Below, piece after piece: positions 1 to 5,151 of a stretch of DNA of 15,769 nt. The notes beneath the pieces are model-generated. The model was given only the letters and a program-made list of their open reading frames with translations, was not told the DNA's origin and searched no databases. The position numbers and the translations under genes were made by a program. The DNA is taken from NCBI GenBank assembly GCA_041687295.1, contig JAWLCG010000078.1:1-15769 (forward strand). The letters are read 5' to 3'. The number at the start of each line of letters is the position of its first letter. Positions within the stretch are counted from its first letter, which is position 1. Origin of the DNA: JAWLCG01 sp041687295. GTDB taxonomy: Bacteria > Planctomycetota > Phycisphaerae > SM23-33 > FEN-1343.

Positions 1-28
1 CCTGCACACCCTACGTCGCCACAGACAT

Positions 29-49
29 CGGAGGCGCCTGGCGCCTCCG
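29..49. repeat. Perfect palindrome between REP units, copy A
   Basis: Arms CGGAGGCGC (29-37) and GCGCCTCCG (41-49) around a CTG loop. There is no T-run, so it is not a standard intrinsic terminator, though it could still act as a stable 3' mRNA hairpin for paralog 1. Confidence 0.85.
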
Positions 50-50
50 C

Positions 51-71
51 GGCGGGCATTGCCCGCCCTAC
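51..71 (-). repeat. REP-like palindrome whose GTAG head contains the stop codon of paralog 1
   Basis: Read on the minus strand this is GTAG followed by GGCGGGC, a 3-nt loop AAT, and GCCCGCC. The same sequence occurs at 1242-1262 (minus) and 10646-10666 (plus). A GTAG tetranucleotide 5' of a small palindrome is the known hallmark of REP sequences moved by RAYT (TnpA-REP) transposases; no such transposase is in the window. The TAG of the head is the stop codon of the gene ending at 68. Confidence 0.75.
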
Positions 72-1003
72 GCCCGCCGCCGCAGGGCCAGGCCGGCCAG
101 GGCCAGCAGCGCCAGGGCCGCCGGCTCGGGCACGGCTGTGCCGAGGCCGTAACCCCAGTTGCTCAGCAGGATGCTCAGGTCGCGGTCGTCGACCAGGCCG
201 CTGGCGTCCACGTCCCCGTCGGTCCAGCGCACTGCACCCGAGTCACCCCAGTGGCTCAGCAGGATGTTCAGGTCGCGATCGTCGGTCCAGCCATCCAACG
301 TGATGTCCGCAGCCGGGGGAATGCAGTAGGGCATAAAGTAGTCGTAGGTGATGTAGTCGGGCACCCACCCGGCCGGGGCGACGTAGACGTCCAGGGCCGC
401 CCCCTCGGCCGCCCAGCTCGTGCCGATGCTGAAGGTGGTGTACTCGCCGGGCACCTCGCCGGTCAGGGCCGAGCCTTCGGCCGGGTTGCCCGTCCAGCGG
501 ATCAGCACGACGTTATGCCCGGTGCCCAGGCAGGCGACCGAGCCGGCGGCGTCCTCGGCGGTGGGGACCCACATGAAGTCCGGGTCGTGCTGCTTGATCC
601 AGCCGAACTCGGCCGCGTAGCTCCAGTCGCCCCCCATCGCCAGCCGGGGGCGCTGCTGCGGCACCCAGGTGGACAGGGGGCTGTAGAGGCACAGGTCGGT
701 ATTGTGGTCGGGCCGCTGGCCGATCAGGGCCAGGCCGTAGTTCATGTATGGCTCTGCCTGCCAGTGGCGGACAACCCGGCTGGGGATGCGCCCATAGAGC
801 ATGCCCGCCACCGGCTGGCCCTGATCGTCAGTCAGGACGTCCTCGGCCGGCACGCCCGCCGAGGCTGGGTCGAACGACAGCGTCGCCACCGGCTCGCCCC
901 AGAACCAGGAGTCGAACCCCGGCCCTGCGTTCGGGTTGCCCGCCCAGGCGCTGCCCAGCGCCAGGCCACACACCACAGCCGCCGTCCATGCCGCACGCAT
1001 CAT
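68..1003 (-). CDS. Exported dockerin-like / PEP-CTERM protein, paralog 1 (311 aa)
   Basis: Function unknown; predicted to be exported and held at the cell envelope by an exosortase-type system. Residues 1-22 form a signal peptide (MMRAAW start, cut after AWA). The mature body (about 27-225) has blocks shared with the three upstream paralogs: GPGFDSWFWGEP, NYGLALIG (88-95), RPRL (118-121), WSYA (127-130), NVVLIRW (164-170) and TYDYF. Residues 232-285 hold two EF-hand-like dockerin loops, DITLDGWTDDRD and DVDASGLVDDRD, each followed by L(N/S)ILLS(H/N)WG. VPEP (291-294), a hydrophobic helix and RRRA form the PEP-CTERM signal. The start is the first of two adjacent ATGs, 6 nt after GGAAAGGGG; the open frame upstream runs through palindromic repeats and is not coding. 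It is the last gene of the array. The TAG stop is part of the GTAG head of a REP-like element. Family assignment is firm; any carbohydrate or partner binding is inference. Confidence 0.88.
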   Translation of the reverse strand: MMRAAWTAAVVCGLALGSAWAGNPNAGPGFDSWFWGEPVATLSFDPASAGVPAEDVLTDDQGQPVAGMLYGRIPSRVVRHWQAEPYMNYGLALIGQRPDHNTDLCLYSPLSTWVPQQRPRLAMGGDWSYAAEFGWIKQHDPDFMWVPTAEDAAGSVACLGTGHNVVLIRWTGNPAEGSALTGEVPGEYTTFSIGTSWAAEGAALDVYVAPAGWVPDYITYDYFMPYCIPPAADITLDGWTDDRDLNILLSHWGDSGAVRWTDGDVDASGLVDDRDLSILLSNWGYGLGTAVPEPAALALLALAGLALRRRA

Positions 1004-1066
1004 ATGGAACCCCTTTCCGTAAAATAGCTTACCACATACCGGCCCGGAACGCCAGCCCCGAAGCCC

Positions 1067-1118
1067 GTAGGGTGTGCAGGTTCTGCCCGCAGCGAAGCGG
1101 AGGGCAGGTCCTGCACAC
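1067..1118 (+). repeat. REP-like hairpin unit, plus orientation
   Basis: GTAG (1067-1070) followed by a long stem: GTGTGCAGG (1072-1080) pairs with CCTGCACAC (1110-1118), and CTGCCC (1083-1088) pairs with GGGCAG (1102-1107), closing on a loop containing AGCGAAGCG. It faces the unit at 1159-1205, forming an inverted pair between paralogs 2 and 1. Confidence 0.75.
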
Positions 1119-1158
1119 GCAACGGCGGGCCGAGAGCCAGCCTCGACGCCCTCGTTCC

Positions 1159-1205
1159 GTGTGCAGAACCGCTGCGCTGACGCTCCGCGAACCTGCACAC
1201 CCTAC
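1159..1205 (-). repeat. REP-like hairpin unit, minus orientation
   Basis: On the minus strand GTAG (1205-1202) precedes a palindrome with outer arms CTGCACAC (1193-1200) and GTGTGCAG (1159-1166) and an imperfect core. Its 16-base head (1190-1205) is the exact reverse complement of 1067-1082, so the two units form a head-outward pair like the BIMEs of enterobacteria. Nothing else is visible in this gap (1004-1258). Confidence 0.7.
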
Positions 1206-1270
1206 GTCGCCACAGACATCGGAGGCGCCTGGCGCCTCCGCGGCGGGCATTGCCCGCCCTACGCCCGCCG
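1192..1270. repeat. Direct repeat copy B, overlapping the 3' end of paralog 2
   Basis: Identical to 1-79. It includes the stop codon of paralog 2, the REP-like palindrome at 1242-1262, the CTG-loop palindrome at 1220-1240 and the GTAG head at 1202-1205. The first difference to copy A is at 1271 (G versus C at 80), inside the coding sequence of the PEP-CTERM tail. Confidence 0.95.
1242..1262 (-). repeat. REP-like palindrome whose GTAG head contains the stop codon of paralog 2
   Basis: Minus-strand GTAG then GGCGGGC-AAT-GCCCGCC, identical to 51-71. The TAG in the head is the stop codon of the gene ending at 1259. Confidence 0.75.
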
Positions 1271-2173
1271 GCGTATGGCCAGGCCGGCCAGGGCCAGCAT
1301 CGCCAGGGCCGTCGGCTCGGGGACGGCGGCGGTATCGCCCCAGGCCGACAGCAGCAGGTTCAGGTCGCGGTCGTCGACGAAGCCGTCCTCGTTGATGTCG
1401 CCGACCAGCACCCCCCACGGGTTGGGATCCGTATCGCCCCAGTGGCTCAGCAGCAGGTTCAGGTCGCGGTCGTCCACCTGGCCGTCGAGGTTGATGTCCG
1501 CCGGCAGGAACGCGGGCGGATCGGGCACGTAGAAGTCGTAGGTCACGTAGTAGTCCAGCCACTCGGCCGGGGCGACGTAGAGGTCGAAGGCAGCGTTGGC
1601 GTCGATCCAGTTGGGCGCGCCGATGCTCAAGGTTCGCCACTGGCCGGGGATCTCGCCGTCGAGGGTGGCCTCGCCTGCGCCCGACCAGCGCATCAGCACG
1701 ACGTTGTGGCCGTTGCCCAGGCAGAACTGGTAGATGCCGGCCGAGGCGACGCTGCCGAAGTAGGGGTCCTCCTCCTTGATCCAGGCGCTGGAGTCGGCGT
1801 AGCTCCAGTAGCCGTCCATTCGCAGGCGAGGCCGGGCCGTCCGATTGGTGATCGTGGCGGTGGTGGCCCAGCAGTTGTTGGTCCAGTAGTTCGGCGGCCG
1901 GCCGATGATGGCCAGGCCGTAGTTCTCGTTGGGCGTCTGCTGCCAGTGGCGGATGACGTCGCTGGGCACCCGGGCGTAGTAGATCCGCTCGGGCACCACG
2001 GTCCCGTCGTCGGGGCTGTAGCGGTCCTCGACAGGGATGCCCAGCGCTTCGGGGTCGTTGAGCAGGTCGGAGATGGCGTTACCCCAGAACCAGTCGTCGA
2101 AGCCGGGACCGGCCACAGCACTGCTCAGGCCCAGGCCCGCAACTGCCGTCGCGATCAGCACTACGCGTAGCAT
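1259..2173 (-). CDS. Exported dockerin-like / PEP-CTERM protein, paralog 2 (304 aa)
   Basis: Second downstream member of the four-gene array, function unknown. Signal peptide 1-21 (MLRVVLIATAVAGLGLSSAVA), mature start GPGFDDWFWGN. Body 22-215 carries NYGLAIIG (84-91), RPRLRMDG (114-121), WSYADSSAWIK (123-133), HNVVLMRW and TYDFYVP. It has the best dockerin-like pair of the four: DINLDGQVDDRD (226-237) and DINEDGFVDDRD (259-270), both with ideal EF-hand spacing of acidic or Asn residues and both followed by LNLLLSxWGD. VPEPTALAMLALAGLAIRRR is the sorting signal. The start has an AAAGGAG ribosome site 7 nt upstream; the frame stays open much further upstream without coding character. The start lies 59 bp after the stop of paralog 3, so co-transcription is likely. 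A 255-bp gap with palindromic repeats separates it from paralog 1. The stop TAG belongs to a REP-like head. Confidence 0.9.
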   Translation of the reverse strand: MLRVVLIATAVAGLGLSSAVAGPGFDDWFWGNAISDLLNDPEALGIPVEDRYSPDDGTVVPERIYYARVPSDVIRHWQQTPNENYGLAIIGRPPNYWTNNCWATTATITNRTARPRLRMDGYWSYADSSAWIKEEDPYFGSVASAGIYQFCLGNGHNVVLMRWSGAGEATLDGEIPGQWRTLSIGAPNWIDANAAFDLYVAPAEWLDYYVTYDFYVPDPPAFLPADINLDGQVDDRDLNLLLSHWGDTDPNPWGVLVGDINEDGFVDDRDLNLLLSAWGDTAAVPEPTALAMLALAGLAIRRRA

Positions 2174-2232
2174 GACAGGCTCCTTTCGAGATTCCCAGAG
2201 ATGTGCGGGAGCGAGGGCTCCCGGTTGTGTCG

Positions 2233-3180
2233 TCAGCGTCGCCGTCGCAGAACCAGGACCCCCAGGCCCAGCAGCGCCAGGCTCGCTGGCTCGGGCACGG
2301 CCGGGGAGTGGACGATCGGATCCCACGGGTCCCAGGGGTCCCAGGGGTCCCAGGGGTCCCATGGGTCCCATGGGCTGCTCCAGAGGCTCAGCAGGATGTT
2401 CAGGTCGCGGTCGTCCACGATGCGGTCGTCGTTCAGGTCGCCCTCGCTCCAGCTGGCGTCGGTTCGGCCCCAGTTGCCCAGCAGGATGTTGAGATCCCGG
2501 TCGGTGGGGGGGTGGCCGGGGGAGTTGGGGTCGCCGTAGGTTACCGTCTCGGGGTCCCAGTCGATGGGCATGGCGTAGAGGTCGAAGGCGGCGTTGGGGT
2601 CCAGCCAGCTGGCGCCCAGGCTGAAGGTCCGCCACGGGCCCGGCACCGACCCGGTCAGGGCCGAGGCGGCGTTGGGGTCGCCCGTCCAGCGGAACAGCAG
2701 GACGTTGCGTCCGTTGCCCAGGCAGGGCCGCGAGCCCTCGCCCGTGGCTGCCGTCGGGTGCCAGTGGAAGTCCGGGTCGTCCTGCTTGATCCAGGCGCTC
2801 TGGGCGGCGTAGGTCCACCAGCCGTCCATCTTGAACCGGGGCCGCTCGTCCCACTTCCAGAGCGACAGGTGGGTGTAGACGCAGATGTTGGTGTAGTAGT
2901 CCGGCCCGCGCCCGATGACGGCCAGGCCGTAGTTGGTGTCCGGGTCCTGCTGCCAGCCCTGGACGACCATGCTGGGCAGCCGGCCATAGTAGATGTTCGT
3001 CAGCGGGTTGCCCTCGCCGTCGACCAGGATGTCCTCGGTCGGGATCCCCAGGCTGCCCGGGTCGCGCGACAGCGGCGAGAGCGGCTCGCCCCAGAACCAG
3101 TCGTCAAAGCCCGGCCCGGCCAGGGCTGCGCTCAGGCCCAGACCGCACAGGGCCCCCGCGATGCAGGTCAGCCGCAACAT
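2233..3180 (-). CDS. Exported dockerin-like / PEP-CTERM protein with WDP repeats, paralog 3 (315 aa)
   Basis: Third paralog, function unknown. Signal peptide 1-21 (MLRLTCIAGALCGLGLSAALA), mature start GPGFDDWFWGEP. The body has NYGLAVIG (83-90), RPRFKMDG (113-120), WTYAAQSAWIKQDDPDF (122-138), CLGNGRNVLLFRW and VTYGDPN. The first dockerin calcium loop has been lost: a Pro-rich PGHPPTDRD stretch (221-229) stands where it should be, though the helix LNILLGNWG remains. The second loop DLNDDRIVDDRD (248-259) is intact. Between it and VPEP (295-298) lie six in-frame Trp-Asp-Pro units (271-288), absent from paralogs 1 and 2. C-terminal hydrophobic helix and RRRR complete the PEP-CTERM signal. The ATG has AAAGGAG 7 nt upstream. 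It starts 51 bp after the end of paralog 4, with no terminator visible between them, suggesting one transcript. Confidence 0.9.
   Translation of the reverse strand: MLRLTCIAGALCGLGLSAALAGPGFDDWFWGEPLSPLSRDPGSLGIPTEDILVDGEGNPLTNIYYGRLPSMVVQGWQQDPDTNYGLAVIGRGPDYYTNICVYTHLSLWKWDERPRFKMDGWWTYAAQSAWIKQDDPDFHWHPTAATGEGSRPCLGNGRNVLLFRWTGDPNAASALTGSVPGPWRTFSLGASWLDPNAAFDLYAMPIDWDPETVTYGDPNSPGHPPTDRDLNILLGNWGRTDASWSEGDLNDDRIVDDRDLNILLSLWSSPWDPWDPWDPWDPWDPWDPIVHSPAVPEPASLALLGLGVLVLRRRR
2321..2374. repeat. 9-bp minisatellite encoding (Trp-Asp-Pro)6 in paralog 3
   Basis: Six tandem 9-bp units read on the plus strand as TCCCACGGG, TCCCAGGGG three times, then TCCCATGGG twice. On the coding (minus) strand each unit is in frame and gives Trp-Asp-Pro. 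The internal units are identical at DNA level, which points to recent slippage. Paralog 4 has two units at the matching place (around 3317-3337). Confidence 0.95.
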
Positions 3181-3231
3181 GAGAAGGCTCCTTTGAGAAG
3201 ATGGATGGGTAGGAATCGGGAACGATAATCC

Positions 3232-4158
3232 TTATCTTTTCCGCCGCAGCATCCAGCCGCCCACCGCCAGCAGCGCCAGGCCCGCCGGCTCGGGGACGGC
3301 GGCCGAGTAGACGATCGGGTCCCAGGGATCCCACGGCCAGTCGGCCCAGTAGCTCAGCAGGACGTTCAGGTCGCGGTCGTTGAGCCGGGCGTCGGCGTTG
3401 AGGTCGGCGGTCCGGAGGTCTGACCGGGGGCCCGGCACGTCCTCGCCCCAGTGGCTCAGCAGAAGGTTGAGGATCTGCTCGGGCGCGAGTTGCGGCGGGT
3501 CGTAGGGCACGTAGTAGTCGTAGGTGATGTAGGCCTCGTCCCAGTAGGCCGGGGCCAGGTAGACGTCGAACAGGGTGTCCGGGCGGGCCCAGTCGGCCCC
3601 GATGCTGAGCGTCCGCCACTGGCCGGGCACCTCGCCGACCAGTTGGCCGCCAAACGACTGGCCCGACCAGCGCAGCAGCACGATGTTCTGGCCATCCTGC
3701 AGGGCAGCCCGGGCTTCCTGTGAGGTCTGGCCCGTGGGAACCCACATGAAGTCCCGGTCGTCGGCTTTGATCCAGGCGGCCGAGTCGGCGTAACTCCAGT
3801 AGGTCCCCATGCGCAGGCGGGGCCGACTCTCCCACTTCCAGACCGACCGGTAGGTATGGAGCACGGCGTTGGTGTGGTACTCCGGCAGCCGGCCGATCAG
3901 GGCCAGGCCGAAGTTGCCGGCCGGGTTGGCCTGCCAGTTGCGGATCACGTCGCTGGGCAGCTGGCCGTAGAAGGTGTATGGCACGGGCTGGCCCAGGCCG
4001 TTCATGAGGACCTCCTCGTCGGGGATGCCCCACTCGGCCGGGTCCTGCGTGAGCGTCGCGATTGGCACGCCCCAGAAGTCGTCGTCGAACCCCGGCCCGG
4101 CCTGGGCGGCCAGGCAGACCGCGCAGAGAGCCAATGACATGAGAATAGCACGTATCAT
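3232..4158 (-). CDS. Exported dockerin-like / PEP-CTERM protein, paralog 4, first gene of the array (308 aa)
   Basis: First gene of the minus-strand array, function unknown. Signal peptide 1-20 (MIRAILMSLALCAVCLAAQA), mature start GPGFDDDFWG. Body motifs match the siblings: NFGLALIG (82-89), RPRLRMG (112-118), WSYADSAAWIK (121-131), NIVLLRWSG and ITYDYYVP. The conserved CLGNGHN cysteine is replaced (LQDGQN). The first dockerin loop is gone, leaving only ILNLLLSHWGED (229-240) after a Pro/Gln segment; the second, DLNADARLNDRD (252-263), is retained. Two WDP units (276-281) precede IVYSAAVPEP, the same place where paralog 3 has six. The C-terminal signal ends LRRKR. GGAG lies 7 nt before the ATG. 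A possible promoter lies about 90 nt upstream (4245-4273). Confidence 0.9.
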   Translation of the reverse strand: MIRAILMSLALCAVCLAAQAGPGFDDDFWGVPIATLTQDPAEWGIPDEEVLMNGLGQPVPYTFYGQLPSDVIRNWQANPAGNFGLALIGRLPEYHTNAVLHTYRSVWKWESRPRLRMGTYWSYADSAAWIKADDRDFMWVPTGQTSQEARAALQDGQNIVLLRWSGQSFGGQLVGEVPGQWRTLSIGADWARPDTLFDVYLAPAYWDEAYITYDYYVPYDPPQLAPEQILNLLLSHWGEDVPGPRSDLRTADLNADARLNDRDLNVLLSYWADWPWDPWDPIVYSAAVPEPAGLALLAVGGWMLRRKR

Positions 4159-4244
4159 GACAGTCTCCTTTCCCCTGCTCCTCAGATCGAAAGCACGCCC
4201 AGCAGACCCATGTCGAAGGCTGGGCCAAGAAATGGCTACCTCTG

Positions 4245-4273
4245 ATTCTCTGCCGACTGGGAGGGTTTGTAAA
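4245..4273 (-). promoter_or_regulatory. Possible promoter of the four-paralog array
   Basis: On the minus strand TTTACA (4273-4268), a 17-nt spacer, then GAGAAT (4250-4245). This would start transcription near 4238 and leave an 80-nt leader before the ATG at 4158. An alternative TAGGAT lies slightly upstream. The 158-bp gap 4159-4316 shows no gene and is less GC-rich than its surroundings. Confidence 0.3.
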
Positions 4274-4316
4274 GGCCCAATCCTAACCCCGAAACCGCGT
4301 TTTGCCCATCTTGCCG

Positions 4317-5054
4317 TCAGCGGGGCCGGCTGAGGGGCCCGCGGCTGCGGCGGATGGCGTGCCAGGTGCCCGAGCGGATCGTCCGGGCGGCCAGGGGGTA
4401 GAGCACGGTGTTCTCGAAGTGGATGTGGTCGCGGAGCAGCGGCCCCAGCAGGCTTACGACGTGGTCGACGCGGGCCCGGGCGCGGTCGAGCTGGCCGTCG
4501 GCGATCTGGCGGGCGAGCTCGGCCAGCTGGTCCAGGGCCTCGCGGACCTCCTGGTGCTCGCGGACGAGCCGTTCGAGCCCGTCGTCGGGCAGGTCGGCGC
4601 CGTCCAAGGCGGGGTAGAGCGCCAGCTCCTCGCAGCGGAAGTGGGGCTCGAAGGCGCCAAACCGCTCGACCAGGTCGGCCAGGACGCCGGCCTCCGGCGG
4701 CGAGTCCGAGGCGAGCGTCTGCAGGCGGCGGTTGAAGTGCTCCAGGTCGCTGAGCAGCCCGCCGAGCCGCTCGTGGTCGGCCATCAGCAGCGTCAGGGCG
4801 TGGCTGGGCGGCAGGCGCAGGGCCAGGGCCTCGGGGCTCTCGCTGCCGTCGCCGCCCAGGCCCGCCGGCGGGCGCAGCTCGTGAGGCGTCAGGCCCGCGT
4901 CGATCAGCACGTCCTGCACGATCACCGTTTCGTCCTGGGGCACGCTGGCCAGGAAGGCCCGGGCCTCCTGGCGGAGCCGCTCGCCCGGCTCGCCCGCGTG
5001 CAGCCGTTCCAATATCCGTCGAAGCTGATCAATCCGCGTCTCGTCCAAGGCCAT
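4317..5054 (-). CDS. DUF438-like / hemerythrin HHE-domain protein (245 aa)
   Basis: Probable cytoplasmic diiron protein. Residues 1-62 (IDQLRRILERLHAGE...VQDVLIDAGLTPHELR) resemble the DUF438 N-terminal domain that often precedes hemerythrin. Residues 84-225 form a four-helix HHE domain with the ligand set H94, H138-x3-E142, H167 and H210-x3-E214, ending LLRDHIHFENTVLYPLA. Known relatives bind O2 or NO, or take part in iron-sulfur repair and redox signalling; which applies here cannot be told. The frame is open to 5213 but that would overlap truD; ATG 5054 (MALDE) matches where DUF438 homology begins, while the alternative ATG 5090 overlaps a TACAAT box (5094-5089). The ribosome site is poor (GGGGG abuts the ATG). 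It is divergent from truD. It lacks the PAS domain many DUF438 proteins carry at the C-terminus. Confidence 0.8.
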   Translation of the reverse strand: MALDETRIDQLRRILERLHAGEPGERLRQEARAFLASVPQDETVIVQDVLIDAGLTPHELRPPAGLGGDGSESPEALALRLPPSHALTLLMADHERLGGLLSDLEHFNRRLQTLASDSPPEAGVLADLVERFGAFEPHFRCEELALYPALDGADLPDDGLERLVREHQEVREALDQLAELARQIADGQLDRARARVDHVVSLLGPLLRDHIHFENTVLYPLAARTIRSGTWHAIRRSRGPLSRPR

Positions 5055-5088
5055 CCCCCAATGGGCCCAGCGTTCGCCGGCCCGGTTC

Positions 5089-5094
5089 ATTGTA
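5089..5094 (-). promoter_or_regulatory. Possible -10 box of the hemerythrin-like gene
   Basis: Minus-strand TACAAT, 34 nt upstream of the chosen ATG at 5054, with no good -35 at 17-18 nt. It overlaps the alternative ATG at 5090 and so favours the shorter protein. Confidence 0.3.
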
Positions 5095-5138
5095 GGCACG
5101 CGGCAAGGCCCGTGGTGGCCCCGGCCGGTGCGGGGCGG

Positions 5139-5144
5139 TAGAAT
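5139..5144 (+). promoter_or_regulatory. Possible -10 box of truD, close enough for a leaderless mRNA
   Basis: TAGAAT ends 7 nt before the ATG at 5152, which would put the transcription start at or next to the A of the start codon. No clear Shine-Dalgarno precedes the ATG, and the -35 region is only weakly matched. Confidence 0.4.
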
Positions 5145-5151
5145 CGGCACG

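Larger units (their letters stand above)
1..79. repeat. Direct repeat copy A, overlapping the 3' end of paralog 1
   Basis: Bases 1-79 are identical to 1192-1270, so at least 79 bp recur at a distance of 1191 bp; the left boundary is outside the window. The copy contains, in minus-strand order, the last codons and stop of paralog 1, a GTAG-headed palindrome, a second palindrome with 9-bp arms (29-49), and the start of another GTAG-headed unit (14 down to 1) cut by the window edge. Either the two genes were duplicated with their 3' flanks or the flanks were homogenised later. Confidence 0.95.

Noticed and set aside
51..71. Rho-independent terminators at the REP-like hairpins
   Set aside because: Stems are strong but no T-run follows in the transcribed direction; an mRNA 3'-end stabilising role remains possible.
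1004..1198. N-terminal extension of paralog 1 to an upstream ATG
   Set aside because: The extension is translated palindromic repeat DNA; the signal peptide and ribosome site place the start at 1003.
1067..1205. CRISPR array
   Set aside because: Units are inverted palindromes of unequal spacing, not regularly spaced direct repeats with unique spacers.
2037..3228. Plus-strand frames with collagen-like Gly-Pro or Gly-Val-Pro runs opposite paralog 3
   Set aside because: They are other-frame readings of the 9-bp WDP repeat. The minus frame has signal peptide, conserved motifs shared with three paralogs and a ribosome site.
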